From assembly GCA_032615215.1 (NCBI GenBank), contig CP128431.1, forward strand, positions 62,001 to 126,000: a stretch of DNA of 64,000 nucleotides. Reading direction: 5' to 3'. The notes beneath the pieces are model-generated. The model was not told the origin of the DNA. It saw only the letters and a program-made list of their open reading frames with translations, and did no database searches. A program made the position numbers and the translations under genes. Shown one piece after another: positions 8,282 through 19,600 of this stretch. This DNA comes from Microbulbifer sp. MKSA007. Its GTDB lineage: Bacteria > Pseudomonadota > Gammaproteobacteria > Pseudomonadales > Cellvibrionaceae. Within the stretch, counting starts at the first letter, position 1. Each line of letters begins with the position of its first letter.

Positions 8282-11200
8282 ATGGGTGAGTTTAATCTTT
8301 CCAACGTAGTTTCAATATGCGCAACGGGGCACGAAAATGTCGTGACCCGAATAGAGCAAGTTGCAAGGATCCAGGCCAATAAAACGGCTTTGGTTGGACA
8401 AGTAGCAGCGCTCAGCTATGGCGACATGGTCTCTTCTGCAAACCGGCTTGCTGGGCTGTTGCAATCTAAAGGGGTTGGGCCAGAAGTTGCTGTTGGAGTG
8501 TGTATCCCTCGCGGCCCTGACGCAATCATCGCCTTTCTCGCTATTCTTAAAGCGGGCGGTGTTTATGTCCCACTGGACAGCAAACACCCTCACAAACGCC
8601 TTAAGTTTATGGTTCAGGACAGTGAAGCCACCGTTTTGATTTGCACCGACGAGACAGGAGCTTTCGTTGACGGACTCGCTGCCAATGTTTCGCGCTCAAC
8701 CAAGATCGTAAACTACTCCAGATTAAATCCATCAAGATCCGACACCTTTGAAGATCAAGTGATCAGCCAAGATCAGCTCGCTTATATCATCTACACGTCA
8801 GGCTCCACCGGCCAACCTAAAGGTGTGATGGTCGAGCATCGCGGATTGATAAATCTTGCTGAAGAACAAGCGCGCCATTTTGAGTTAGACGGAACTGCAC
8901 GTGTGCTGCAGTTCGCCTCCCTGGGCTTCGACGCATCCATATTTGAAATTCTGATGGCCTTGTGCAGCGGTTCAGAGTTACATTTCACTCCCAATGAAAC
9001 ATTGCTTGCTGGAGATGCGCTAAGGGAAATTGTTCGAGAAAGAGCTATTTCTCATCTGACGCTGCCACCATCTCTTGTCAGTCGAATGAACCCGTCAGAC
9101 TACCCAAGTTTGGAGACATTGGTGGTTGCTGGTGAAGCAATGCCATGGACGCTCATGGAGCGATGGTCTGATCATGTTAATCTTATAAATGCTTACGGAC
9201 CAACCGAAAACACAGTTTGGGCGACCCTGCATAAATGCAGTAACAAGGCCATTTCATCCGGCACGGTTCCAATTGGCAATCCAATTGCGAATGTAGATGC
9301 CCATGTTCTGGATGCAGACCTAAAACAAGTGCGAGATGGTGAAGACGGAACTCTCTGGCTGGGAGGCCTCGCACTGGCGCGAGGATATAAAAACCGCCCT
9401 GATCTCACCAATGAAATGTTTCGCTCCGTTCCCGGGATTACGGCCGAAAGACTTTACAACACTGGAGACCGAGTACGGCGTCTTGCCGATGGATCATTGG
9501 AGTTCCTTGGCCGTTTAGATGCTCAAGTCAAGGTGCGAGGCCATCGGATAGAACTTCAGGAAATAGAGAGAAACCTCTCTGCTCTTGATGGCATTGAACA
9601 TGCTTATGTGGTCGTCTCATCATCGCGATCAAAAGATCATGAAATCATTGCTTACTTCACTGTTCGCGCCAGCGAAATCACCCCTGGCATTCAGCAGTTA
9701 AAGACCAAACTACGCGCATTTCTGCCTGACTATATGATGCCAAACGCATTTGTGCGCCTTGATGAGTTTCCGTTAACAGTCAACGGGAAGGTAGATAGCA
9801 AGGCACTTCCTGCGCCGGACAGGAGTGCGCGCGGTGGGTCCTCCCAAGAGCTGCCACAGACAAACATAGAGCAGTCGCTCGCAGGCTTTTGGAAAGAAGT
9901 GCTGGGTGTAAATCCCGTCTTTTGTGGCGACACGCTTCAAACTCTCGGAGGCTCCTCACTGGATGCCGTTCAGTTTCTCACGCGATGCAGGGAAGAGTAC
10001 GGCAACATACTCTCATTAAAGGACGTATTTACGGGCAAAACACTCCGTGAACTGGCAGAGACGATCCAAGCAAGAGAGGGTTTAGAAAAACAAGAAAAAC
10101 CCCTGAATGCCTACAGTATTGAAAGTGACACATTCCCTGTTTCGCATCAGCAAAACGGAGTGTGCTTGCTGGAGAAGCTCACACCAGACTCTCTTGCCTA
10201 CAACGCTCAATGCCTGATCCGTATTGAGGGAAATGTAGATGTATTAGCCCTGCAGAGCGCTCTGGATCTGATTGTTCAGCGGCATGAGATCTTTCGCAGC
10301 ACTTTTCATGAGGACGCAACAGGCAAAGCCTACCAGAAAGTTCACGGTCCCGTCCCTGCCCGTTTGGATCAGGTGGAGTTGGATGCTCCAATGGATAGCC
10401 CTGATCTCTGGCAAGCTGTAGACGATGAGGTCTCCAGGTCATTCGACACCAGCCAATTGCCACTCGCACGCTGGGTTCTGTTCAAGTTAAACGATGAGAC
10501 ATCGGCTCTCCTACACATAGAGCATCACCTTGTTCATGATGGCTGGAGCGCGAACATTTTCCTCTCAGAGTTTCTGGAGGCTTACAGCGCATTTGCACAT
10601 GGAGAGGAGGTCACTTTGCCTCCCGTTCCAGCTCAATATCGCCATTATGTGGGATGGCAACAAAGTGCCGATGCAGAACGTACCTATGAAAAGCAACTTG
10701 CCTATTGGAAGGAGCAACTTTCAGAGGCTAGCTTCACTCTTGCTCTTCCAACAGATGCCTCTCGCCCTGAAACAATGTCTTTCAAAGGCAAACAGTCGCG
10801 TTTGGAACTCAAAGGAACGCTGCTCCAAAAACTAAACGAGTTCTGCGAAAAGAGTGGTCACACTGATTACACCGTGTTGTTGGGAGTATTTCATCTCCTG
10901 CTCTCACGCTATACGGGACAAAAAGATCTGCTTACGGGCAGTGCGGTCGCCAACCGAAAAACAAGCGCTTCAGAGCATATGTTGGGTATGTTCGTGAACA
11001 GTATCGCCATACGATCTGATCTTTCCGAAAACCCAAGATTTATTGAACACCTCGAGCATCTGAGAAACACTCTATCCAACGCTTATGAGAATGAAGAAGT
11101 TCCGTTCGAACGCGTTGTACGTGAGTTGCAGCCGGAACGAGACCTCTCAAGAAACCCCATCTTCCAAGTGGGATTTAGCTATCATAATTCAAAGATTCCA

Positions 11201-14200
11201 GAGCTCTCACGCGATGATCTGAGCCTCTCACTTTACGAAGCCTACAGCAACAATTCTGCAAAGTTTGACATCGAAGTCGTCATTCTGCCGCGCTCATCAA
11301 ATGAGAAAGATACACCAGCCCTCACTCTGTTATGGAATTATGCAACGGACCTGTTTCAACTCGAAACAATTGAACGCATGCAGGCCAACTTTTTTGCATT
11401 ATTGGAGAACTGCCTGTCTGAGCCTGAGTGTTCCGTTGAGGATTTCAGTTCTGTTTGCTTAAGTGAGCGAGAACAACTGCTTGCGATGGGAGCGCCATCT
11501 GAACCGACTTCAGAAATCGTGCCGGTTCCTGTTGCAGTCAGGATCGAGCAACTGGCCAGATCCCAACCAACATCTCCTGCAATCCTTCACGGAGAAACGA
11601 CCCTCTCCTATGGCGAGCTCAATCGTCAGGCCTCGCTTCTGGCAGGCCAACTTCGTGTACTCGGTGTGGGAAAAGAAAAGCTGGTTGGCGTTTGTATGGA
11701 ACGCGGCTCAGATCTTATTGTTGCTTTGCTGGCCATATGGAAAGCAGGTGGTGCTTATCTTCCGATTGATCCTTCACTGCCAGAAGCAAGGAAGGCGTTT
11801 ATCATTGAGGATAGCGCACCTGATTTAATCTTATGCTCTCATGCATCACGCCACTCATTCAAGAGTTTGATGGGGCAGGACACGCTTCACATTTTTGAGG
11901 CGCTCGCGCATGCTGCTGAAGAAGCAGCCGCAGATGAGAACATACTTGAACCAGTCAGCGGACAGGATCTCGCCTATGTCATCTACACGTCAGGCTCCAC
12001 CGGGCAGCCCAAGGGCGTACAAATCGAACATCAGCAGATTGCCCGGTTGATCGACACATGTGAGCCTAGTTTCCAGTTTTCATCATCCGATGTCTGGTCT
12101 TTCTTCCATTCCTACGCCTTCGACTTCTCAGTTTGGGAAATATGGGGCGCGCTTTCCACCGGTGGCTCCGTCGCAATTGTGCCGGAAGACATCCGGCATG
12201 ATCCTGCACAATTCTACTCCATGTGCTGTGATCAAGGCGTCACCATTCTCAGCCAGACACCCTCTGCTTTCCGAAGTTTCATGTCAGCGCAAGCAGGCAC
12301 ACATAAACCTCACTCCATCAGGACTGTTGTATTTGGAGGTGAGGCTCTATCCCCGTCGATGCTCTCAGACTGGTTCGCTCATCCTTGCAACACAGACTGC
12401 AAGATGGTGAACATGTACGGCATCACAGAGACTACCGTTCACGTCACCTACACAGAGCTAACACCTGAGAACATTAATCATTATTCAGATGGAAGCCCGA
12501 TCGGTCGTCAGCTTGATGACTTGAGCCTTTGTCTGCTCGATGAACATGGCACGCTTGTGCCCTTTGGTGCGGTTGGTGAACTTTATGTGGGTGGTGCGGG
12601 CGTTGCACGCGGGTACTTAAATCGTCCGGAGTTGAATGCAGAACGCTTCATCGAAAGCCCATTCTCAACAAGCGACCGCCTTTATAAAACAGGCGATCTG
12701 GCGAGATATGCAGTTGATGGTACCCTGCTCTATCTGGGTCGAAACGATAGTCAGGTTAAAGTTCGCGGATACAGGATAGAGCTGGGTGAAATTGAAGCTG
12801 CTCTTGCAACGCATGAGGCCCTTCAACATGTGGTCGTGACATGCCAAAACCAAGCAACCAGCGATGCGATGTTGGTGGCCTACTATGTCTCAACTTCCGA
12901 AAATGCTGACCTGGACAGCTCCACATTGCAGTCCTTTGCAGCAGGTCTTCTGCCAGCCTACATGGTACCTGCAGCGTTTGTTGAACTGGATGCGCTGCCG
13001 TTAACCTCCAACGGCAAACTGGACCAGAAAGCACTCGATAAACATAAGCCGACTTACACCAAGAACAGAGCATTCGAGAGCCCGGAAGGGGAGCATGAAG
13101 AACTGCTCGCCAACGTATGGGCAGACATTCTTCAATTAGAAAAAGTGAGCCGCCTCGACAGCTTCTTTGAACTTGGAGGGCATTCACTGTTGGCAGCTCG
13201 GGTACAAGCTGCCATGCGCGCAAAAGGTTTTCTGCTGGCGGCAGTGGATGTTCTGCGATGGCCAACACTGAAGGATCTGGCACAACGCATTCAACCTGTT
13301 GAACCGAAGAGTTTGAAATCAAGCGCCCACGGAAGTGGTAGTGCGATGTCACTCTCCGGTCTTTCGCAAACGCGGATCAAACATCTTGCATCGTCACTGC
13401 CCGGTGGTTTTGAAAACGTAGAAGACATCTATCCCCTTACGCCCCTGCAAGAAGGTATTTACTTCCATCACCAGCTCTCAGAGGAAGGAGATCCTTATCT
13501 GCTCTGGAGCCTGATGGCATTTGAGACTTCCCAAGCCTTGCAGGACTACACGGTGGCCTTGCAAAAGGTGATGGATCGTCATGACATTCTGCGAACAGTG
13601 TTTGTCTCTGAAGGGTTAGAAAAACCGCTGCAAGTGGTTCTGAAAAACGTAAACCTGAAGGCTGTTGAGCTAAATGCTGACGCCTTGGAAGGGCCCGGAG
13701 ATATTACTGAAAGGCTTCAGGCGCACTTTGACCCGCGCACCACTAAGGTTGATTTGCAAGAGCCATCCATCCTCCAGGTTTATTCCTGCTACGACGCTAG
13801 AAACGAACGCTGGTTAGCCCTCAAGCTCTTCCACCACATCATAGATGACAACACCTCACTCAAGCAGCTCAATGCTGAGGTCAAAGCTTTCATGGTGGGG
13901 GACGGCAACCGACTAGCGAAACCAGCGCAGTTTAAGGAATATGTCGCCTTTCAGCAAGAAGAGAGCATGAAAGGAGGCGCACGCAGCTTCTTTGATGAGC
14001 TGTTCAGAGGTTTTGAGGCTCCAAACAAACCTTTCGGCCTCAGTGTTGATCATGTTCATGGCGCTGATCTTGATACAAAGACAGCGCATACGGATACCGC
14101 GCTGACATCAGGTCTGAGAGAAGTAGCAAGTCAACTGGGTGTAAGCACGGCATCGATCTTTCACTTCGTCTGGTCACTGGTCTTGGCGAAGTGCTCCGGG

Positions 14201-16579
14201 CAGGACGACGTTTGCTTTGCCACCGTGCTTCTTGGCCGATTACAGGGACTTGAGAATGCCGAGCGGATTTTGGGGCCGTTCATCAACACCCTGCCCTTGC
14301 GTGTCCAACTGACTGATCAGGATTGGAAGAGCGTGCTTCTCACTGTTCATCAGATCCTTCTTGACCTGATGGATCATGAATACGCATCGCTTACTGATGC
14401 GATTGGGGCCAGTGGAGTGGATCGCACAACTCCGCTTATCTCTTCATTGGTGAATTTCCGTCATGCCCAGCTCATGTCCGATGGCTCACAAGGTTCCTCG
14501 CACCGTGACTTGCCGGGCGCGACTTATCTGAATGGTCATTATGGTACGGGCTACCCTTTCAACCTGACTGTTGATGACTTCGGCACATCCTTCAAAGTCC
14601 AGTGTCAGGCTCCACATGGCAGCTATGCTTCTGCACTTTTAGATATGACACTTGAATGCTTGCAGCGGATAAACCGGGTGCATTCAAAGGCAGAACAGAC
14701 GCCAGCACATCAACTGGTACGGCTGGATACGAACCAGACAAGCAAACTCCTTGAGCTTGCAGAAGGAGTGGAGTTTGAAGAGGTTTCAACTCCGCTTCAT
14801 AGCGCTTTTGAAGCTGTGGCAGCAGATCATGGAACGCAAGTTGCGTTGGTCGGAGAAGGAACACAACTCACATATGGCCAACTGAACAGTCAGGCCAATC
14901 AGCTTGCCAAATATCTAGTTGCTCAAGGTGTTTCCAGCCAAAGTCGCGTAGCGGTATGTCTGCAAAACTCAACACATGCTGTTGTCGCGCTGCTTGCTAT
15001 CTTAAAAGCTGGCGGGGCGTACGTTCCAATCGATCCCGCTTATCCATCAGAACGCATTGCGTATCTGATTGAAGACAGTACCCCTGTTCTGGTGCTTTGC
15101 GACACTGCAAGCCTTACAGGGCTGAGTGAAATCATTCCTCCTGCAAAGCTGGTCGATTTGGGTCAATCGGATCCTGCTTGGCAAAATCTCGACGATGGGA
15201 ACCTCAACAAGTCGGTCTCCAGTGAAGACACTGCCTATGTGATTTATACGTCCGGCACCACGGGCAAACCCAAAGGTGTTGTGGTGCCGCATAATGGCCC
15301 TGCTAACCTCACGGCTTGGTTCCTGCAGGAAGGCACCTTCACTCGGGAAGACAGAATTCTACTGTCGACGTCTCTCACCTTTGACATTTCAGTGGTGGAA
15401 GTGTTTGCCAGCCTTTCGTGTGGCGCAACTGTTGTTGTCGCAGACCGCTCGCGCTTGCTTGAAGGCAATTATCTGGTGGAGCTGATTGCGGAACAACAGC
15501 TCACTGTTTGTCAGTTTGTCCCTTCACTGCTGGACTTTTTCCTTTCATGTGAAAACGTCAGCACCTGCACAAGCTTGCGATCAATCCTTTGCGGTGGTGA
15601 AGCATTCCCCTCTCGGCTTGCGGAACGCTGTTTCAAGGCTCTGGGGTCAATACACTTGCAAAACCTTTATGGGCCCACAGAAGCCAGTGTCTACTGCACC
15701 AGACAAGAGTTAGATCATCGCGCTGAGTACCCGCCTGTTGTCCCTATTGGACAGCCCATCGCAGGTATGAAGATGTACGTCCTGGATCGCTATCTGGACC
15801 TCGTTCCTGCTGGTGTTGCAGGCAATCTCTATGTCGCTGGTCCCGGTGTTGCTAACGGGTACTTGAACCGTCCTGAACTAACAGAGGAACGCTTTGTTCC
15901 GAGTCCATTCAAGGCTGGAGAACGGCTCTATCAAACTGGAGATGTTGGTCGCTATCTGGAAGACGGCACAATTGAGTATCTGGGCAGAGACGACTTCCAG
16001 ATCAAAGTGCGAGGTTATCGCATTGAGCCGGGCGAGATTGAGCACGCGCTATCTAAATTTGATGGCGTCTTGAATGCGGTTGTGGTCGCACATGAAGATC
16101 AGGCAGGGTCTTCTCAACTGGTTGCCTATGTCTGCATGGAACAAAATGCAGCAGCACTCGACACGACTGCTATGCGCGGGGCCCTGTCCAACCAGCTACC
16201 GGATTATATGGTTCCAGCGCTTTATATGCAGTTGGATGATTTGCCCTTAACATCAAACGGCAAAATTGACCGCAGCCAGCTTCCCCTACCAACCGCAGAC
16301 AGTATTCAACCGGTTCGCGATTACGTGGCTCCTGAGACGCCATTGGAAGAGGAACTTGCGCGTATCTGGGCTGAGGTTTTGCAACTGGATCGCGTCGGTA
16401 TCCGTGACAACTTCTTTGAGATTGGCGGACATTCCCTGCGAGCCACCCGCATTACGGCTCGCATGCAAGACGCACTAGGGGTGGAGGTGCCTCTTCGCAT
16501 CTTCTTTGAGCGTCCCACCATTGAGCAAACCCTCGACTACATCTTTGAAGAGCTGGAAGCAGCCGAAGAATTTTCCTGA
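8282..16579 (+). CDS. pppA: NRPS PppA-type, A-T-C-A-T-C(dual C/E-like)-A-T
   Basis: 2765 residues, starting directly with an adenylation domain, so an initiating synthetase. A1 core TSGSTG near 171, T1 GGSS near 558; C1 HHLVHDG near 748; A2 near 1235, T2 GGHS near 1633; third C near 1727-2170; A3 near 2321, T3 GGHS near 2717. Pocket residues read by eye: A1 D-A-F-T-V-A-A-V-W (Phe-like), A2 D-F-W-S-V-G-M-V-H (Thr), A3 D-I-V-Q-L-G-L-V-Y (closest to Gly). The C after the Thr module starts with HHQLSEEGD, close to the extended His motif of dual condensation/epimerization domains, and its second motif is HHIIDDN. The C-terminal tail is acidic (EELEAAEEFS), suited to docking on the basic N-terminus of PppB. 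The symbol follows my recollection of the pseudovibriamide cluster. Confidence 0.9.
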   Translation: MGEFNLSNVVSICATGHENVVTRIEQVARIQANKTALVGQVAALSYGDMVSSANRLAGLLQSKGVGPEVAVGVCIPRGPDAIIAFLAILKAGGVYVPLDSKHPHKRLKFMVQDSEATVLICTDETGAFVDGLAANVSRSTKIVNYSRLNPSRSDTFEDQVISQDQLAYIIYTSGSTGQPKGVMVEHRGLINLAEEQARHFELDGTARVLQFASLGFDASIFEILMALCSGSELHFTPNETLLAGDALREIVRERAISHLTLPPSLVSRMNPSDYPSLETLVVAGEAMPWTLMERWSDHVNLINAYGPTENTVWATLHKCSNKAISSGTVPIGNPIANVDAHVLDADLKQVRDGEDGTLWLGGLALARGYKNRPDLTNEMFRSVPGITAERLYNTGDRVRRLADGSLEFLGRLDAQVKVRGHRIELQEIERNLSALDGIEHAYVVVSSSRSKDHEIIAYFTVRASEITPGIQQLKTKLRAFLPDYMMPNAFVRLDEFPLTVNGKVDSKALPAPDRSARGGSSQELPQTNIEQSLAGFWKEVLGVNPVFCGDTLQTLGGSSLDAVQFLTRCREEYGNILSLKDVFTGKTLRELAETIQAREGLEKQEKPLNAYSIESDTFPVSHQQNGVCLLEKLTPDSLAYNAQCLIRIEGNVDVLALQSALDLIVQRHEIFRSTFHEDATGKAYQKVHGPVPARLDQVELDAPMDSPDLWQAVDDEVSRSFDTSQLPLARWVLFKLNDETSALLHIEHHLVHDGWSANIFLSEFLEAYSAFAHGEEVTLPPVPAQYRHYVGWQQSADAERTYEKQLAYWKEQLSEASFTLALPTDASRPETMSFKGKQSRLELKGTLLQKLNEFCEKSGHTDYTVLLGVFHLLLSRYTGQKDLLTGSAVANRKTSASEHMLGMFVNSIAIRSDLSENPRFIEHLEHLRNTLSNAYENEEVPFERVVRELQPERDLSRNPIFQVGFSYHNSKIPELSRDDLSLSLYEAYSNNSAKFDIEVVILPRSSNEKDTPALTLLWNYATDLFQLETIERMQANFFALLENCLSEPECSVEDFSSVCLSEREQLLAMGAPSEPTSEIVPVPVAVRIEQLARSQPTSPAILHGETTLSYGELNRQASLLAGQLRVLGVGKEKLVGVCMERGSDLIVALLAIWKAGGAYLPIDPSLPEARKAFIIEDSAPDLILCSHASRHSFKSLMGQDTLHIFEALAHAAEEAAADENILEPVSGQDLAYVIYTSGSTGQPKGVQIEHQQIARLIDTCEPSFQFSSSDVWSFFHSYAFDFSVWEIWGALSTGGSVAIVPEDIRHDPAQFYSMCCDQGVTILSQTPSAFRSFMSAQAGTHKPHSIRTVVFGGEALSPSMLSDWFAHPCNTDCKMVNMYGITETTVHVTYTELTPENINHYSDGSPIGRQLDDLSLCLLDEHGTLVPFGAVGELYVGGAGVARGYLNRPELNAERFIESPFSTSDRLYKTGDLARYAVDGTLLYLGRNDSQVKVRGYRIELGEIEAALATHEALQHVVVTCQNQATSDAMLVAYYVSTSENADLDSSTLQSFAAGLLPAYMVPAAFVELDALPLTSNGKLDQKALDKHKPTYTKNRAFESPEGEHEELLANVWADILQLEKVSRLDSFFELGGHSLLAARVQAAMRAKGFLLAAVDVLRWPTLKDLAQRIQPVEPKSLKSSAHGSGSAMSLSGLSQTRIKHLASSLPGGFENVEDIYPLTPLQEGIYFHHQLSEEGDPYLLWSLMAFETSQALQDYTVALQKVMDRHDILRTVFVSEGLEKPLQVVLKNVNLKAVELNADALEGPGDITERLQAHFDPRTTKVDLQEPSILQVYSCYDARNERWLALKLFHHIIDDNTSLKQLNAEVKAFMVGDGNRLAKPAQFKEYVAFQQEESMKGGARSFFDELFRGFEAPNKPFGLSVDHVHGADLDTKTAHTDTALTSGLREVASQLGVSTASIFHFVWSLVLAKCSGQDDVCFATVLLGRLQGLENAERILGPFINTLPLRVQLTDQDWKSVLLTVHQILLDLMDHEYASLTDAIGASGVDRTTPLISSLVNFRHAQLMSDGSQGSSHRDLPGATYLNGHYGTGYPFNLTVDDFGTSFKVQCQAPHGSYASALLDMTLECLQRINRVHSKAEQTPAHQLVRLDTNQTSKLLELAEGVEFEEVSTPLHSAFEAVAADHGTQVALVGEGTQLTYGQLNSQANQLAKYLVAQGVSSQSRVAVCLQNSTHAVVALLAILKAGGAYVPIDPAYPSERIAYLIEDSTPVLVLCDTASLTGLSEIIPPAKLVDLGQSDPAWQNLDDGNLNKSVSSEDTAYVIYTSGTTGKPKGVVVPHNGPANLTAWFLQEGTFTREDRILLSTSLTFDISVVEVFASLSCGATVVVADRSRLLEGNYLVELIAEQQLTVCQFVPSLLDFFLSCENVSTCTSLRSILCGGEAFPSRLAERCFKALGSIHLQNLYGPTEASVYCTRQELDHRAEYPPVVPIGQPIAGMKMYVLDRYLDLVPAGVAGNLYVAGPGVANGYLNRPELTEERFVPSPFKAGERLYQTGDVGRYLEDGTIEYLGRDDFQIKVRGYRIEPGEIEHALSKFDGVLNAVVVAHEDQAGSSQLVAYVCMEQNAAALDTTAMRGALSNQLPDYMVPALYMQLDDLPLTSNGKIDRSQLPLPTADSIQPVRDYVAPETPLEEELARIWAEVLQLDRVGIRDNFFEIGGHSLRATRITARMQDALGVEVPLRIFFERPTIEQTLDYIFEELEAAEEFS

Positions 16580-16605
16580 CGCAGAAGCAGGTCGTCAGCG
16601 TCTCT

Positions 16606-16612
16606 GGGAGGA
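16606..16612 (+). promoter_or_regulatory. Ribosome binding site deciding the pppB start
   Basis: GGGAGGA three bases before ATG 16616 is the strongest Shine-Dalgarno in this part of the locus. It marks 16616 as the true start of pppB although that frame closes at 16769-16771 (TAG). The frame carrying the rest of the synthetase has no start codon before a TTG at 16948. Confidence 0.7.
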
Positions 16613-16615
16613 ACC

Positions 16616-19600
16616 ATGCAGGACGGACAAAACAAGCGAAAAATGCGCTCTCTGACACCGGAGCAGCTGTTGAAGCTGCGCCAGCACACCGCTCTCAAAA
16701 AGCTCCGCGAGATGAAGGTCCCCTGCCCTTATCTTTTGCCCAAGAGAGGCTTTGGTTCCTTTCTCGCATCGCAGGGATAGGATCCGCCTATCACCTCACA
16801 CTTGGCATCCGCCTGCGAGGAGAGCTCAACACGAGCGCTCTTCAAAACGCACTGGATCAACTGATCGCCCGCCACGAAGGCCTTCGCGCATTTGTCTGTG
16901 AAGACGCCGGAGAGCCCGGGCTGCGGTTTGCTCCTCCCACCTGCGGCTTGCCTTTGCATCTGATCAACATTGAGACTGAAGACGATTTAGAAGCTGCAAT
17001 CCACCACGTGGTGGATGAGGAATGCACAAAGCCGTTTGATCTGAAGACCGGTCCACTCGCACGTTGCTGCCTTATCAGGGTGAGTGAGACAGAGCATGTG
17101 TTGCTGCTTGTGCTGCATCATTTCATTTCTGATGGTTGGTCCAACGGGCTTTTGCTCAAGGAGCTGAGCGAAAACTACACGCACCAGATCGAGACCGGAC
17201 AACCGGTTGACCGCAACACACCTGAGCTTTCTTACGCAGACTATGCCTATTGGCAAAAACAGCCTGAGCAACAAAAGAGCTTTGAGAAGCAGAAGGCCTA
17301 CTGGGAGCAGCGCCTATCCGGGGCGCCAGAACGCTTGCTGTTGCCAACAGACCGCCAACGTCCGCTACAGCAAAGTTTTGAGGGGGACTTTCTACCTCTT
17401 GAGTTAGATTCTGAACTCACAGAACAGATAAGAGGGTTTGCCCGTGAGGCGGGGACAACTCCGTACCTGGTGCTTATCTGCGCCTTTGCAGTTGTGCTTA
17501 CGCGCATGTCTGGTCAGGATGACATTGTCATTGGAACACCATCAGCTAACCGGGTTCGCAAAGAGCTGGAAAAGATGGTGGGGCTATTCGTCAACACGCT
17601 GGCACTCCGCTTCAACTTCGATGAAGACATAACGGTGAGCCAGCTGCTGGCTCACGCGCGAGATACATTCCTCGACAGTCAGGATAACCAATCTGTTCCT
17701 TTTGAGCAGGTGGTGGATGCACTGAGCCCTCAGCGGTCACTTTCCCATACACCTTTGTTCCAAATTATGTTTGCCTGGCAAACTCTTGACGATGCAACAC
17801 TTCGCTTTGCCGATTTGAAGCATGAACCATTCTCGGTTCCCCGCAGTGCATCGCAGTTCGATCTTACACTGGAGCTGGTGGACAACGGGACTAAGATTTC
17901 TGGTGGACTGGAGTACGCAACAGCACTCTTTGACCGGCAGTCCATCGAGCAACTCGCAGGTTATGTTCTGCAGGTGGTTCAAGGCATTTGCGAGGATCCA
18001 GAGCAAGGTGTTGCTAGTCTGCCCATCATCGATGAAGCGGCACGTACTGAAACGCTAAAGACCTCTCTCTTGGCATGTAACAAGACCTCCACTGCCGAGC
18101 CTATCCATCTTCCGTTTGAAGCCACAGCTACCTCATATGGCGAACGGATTGCGATCATCGATGGTGAGGACGAACTCACATACGCTCAACTCAACGAGCA
18201 AGCGAACAAACTCGCCAGATATCTTCGCTCGCTTGGGGTTCAAAAACAGGATCGCATCGCGGTCTACATGCAGAAGTCCGCAGATGCTGTCACAGCATTG
18301 CTGGCTGCTTTGAAAGCAGGTGTAGCCTACATTCCGATTGATGCTAACTACCCTCCTGAGCGGATCAACACGCTTGTTCAGGACTGCTCACCTAAGTGCA
18401 TACTGGTTGATGCATATGGGGCAAAGCAACTGACTCACCTGCCCGACCTCGCGGCGGAGGTCGTCCATATCAAAACCCAAGAAGATGAATGGGGTTCGCT
18501 GGGTGGGCAGAACTTAACTATTTCCATTGACCCTGATGATCTAGCCTACATCATCTACACATCTGGTTCGACAGGACGACCTAAGGGCGTGATGGTGGAT
18601 CATCGAGCGATCTGGACCGTCAGAGATGCCTGGAGCGAACTGTATAATTTCGACGAGCCGCCACGTGTTTTGCAAATGGCTAACCTGTCATTTGACGTGT
18701 TCACAGCAGATCTTGTCCGCGCGCTCACGTTTGGAGGCACGCTTGTCCTTGTCAATCAGGATGAGTTAATCGACAGCACAGCCCTGCTTGCAAAAATCAC
18801 GCAGTATCAGACGACCTTCGCAGATTTTGTTCCGGCAGTGCTGGATAGTTTGACAGCACACATACGGAAGAGTGGCGCAACTTCAACTCCCCTCAAAACC
18901 ATCGTGTGTGGATCCGACCGGTGGTCCTCCAAAGGTGCCGCTGAAGCACGCAGTGTTTTCGGGCCTGACGCGCAAATCATCCATGCCTATGGCTTAACTG
19001 AAACAGCGATTGATTGCCTTGCTCTCACCCTGCCTCAAACTTTCTCGCAGACTGACAACCTCAGTTTAGGCAAGGCAATCAAGAACTACAGCGTCTTGGT
19101 TTTAGATCCCTCAGGCCAGCCTGTACCTAAAGGCGTTGTCGGTGAAATCTGCGTCACTGGAGCTGGACTTGCGCAAGGGTATTGGAACGCACCTGAGCTA
19201 ACCGAACAAAAGTTCGCCACTGTTGCGGGCCGTGATGATCTACGATTTTTCAAAACAGGAGACCTGGGTCGATTGCTTCGCGATGGATCCATTGAGTTTC
19301 TGGGGCGCAATGACAGACAAGCCAAGCTTCGCGGGTTTCGTATAGAGCTGGGAGAGGTAGAAGCCACTCTTGAAACCGATGAGCGCGTTCAAACTGCTAT
19401 TTGCGTCGTAAACGAGAAGTCCGGAGAAGAACAGCTGCTGGCCTATGTGGTTCTTTCCAGCGAAGACAATGGCGATGTGCTTGCTGAGCTCAAGAAAGGT
19501 TTGAGCCAAAAGCTGCCTCACTTCATGGTGCCTGCTGGCATTGCCGCAATTCAGCAGATCCCCCTCACGCCAAATGGCAAGGTTGATCACGAAGCACTAC

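Noticed and set aside
12756..13352. 198-codon minus-strand frame inside pppA
   Set aside because: Antisense to conserved A8-A10 and carrier-domain motifs; no protein family recognisable.
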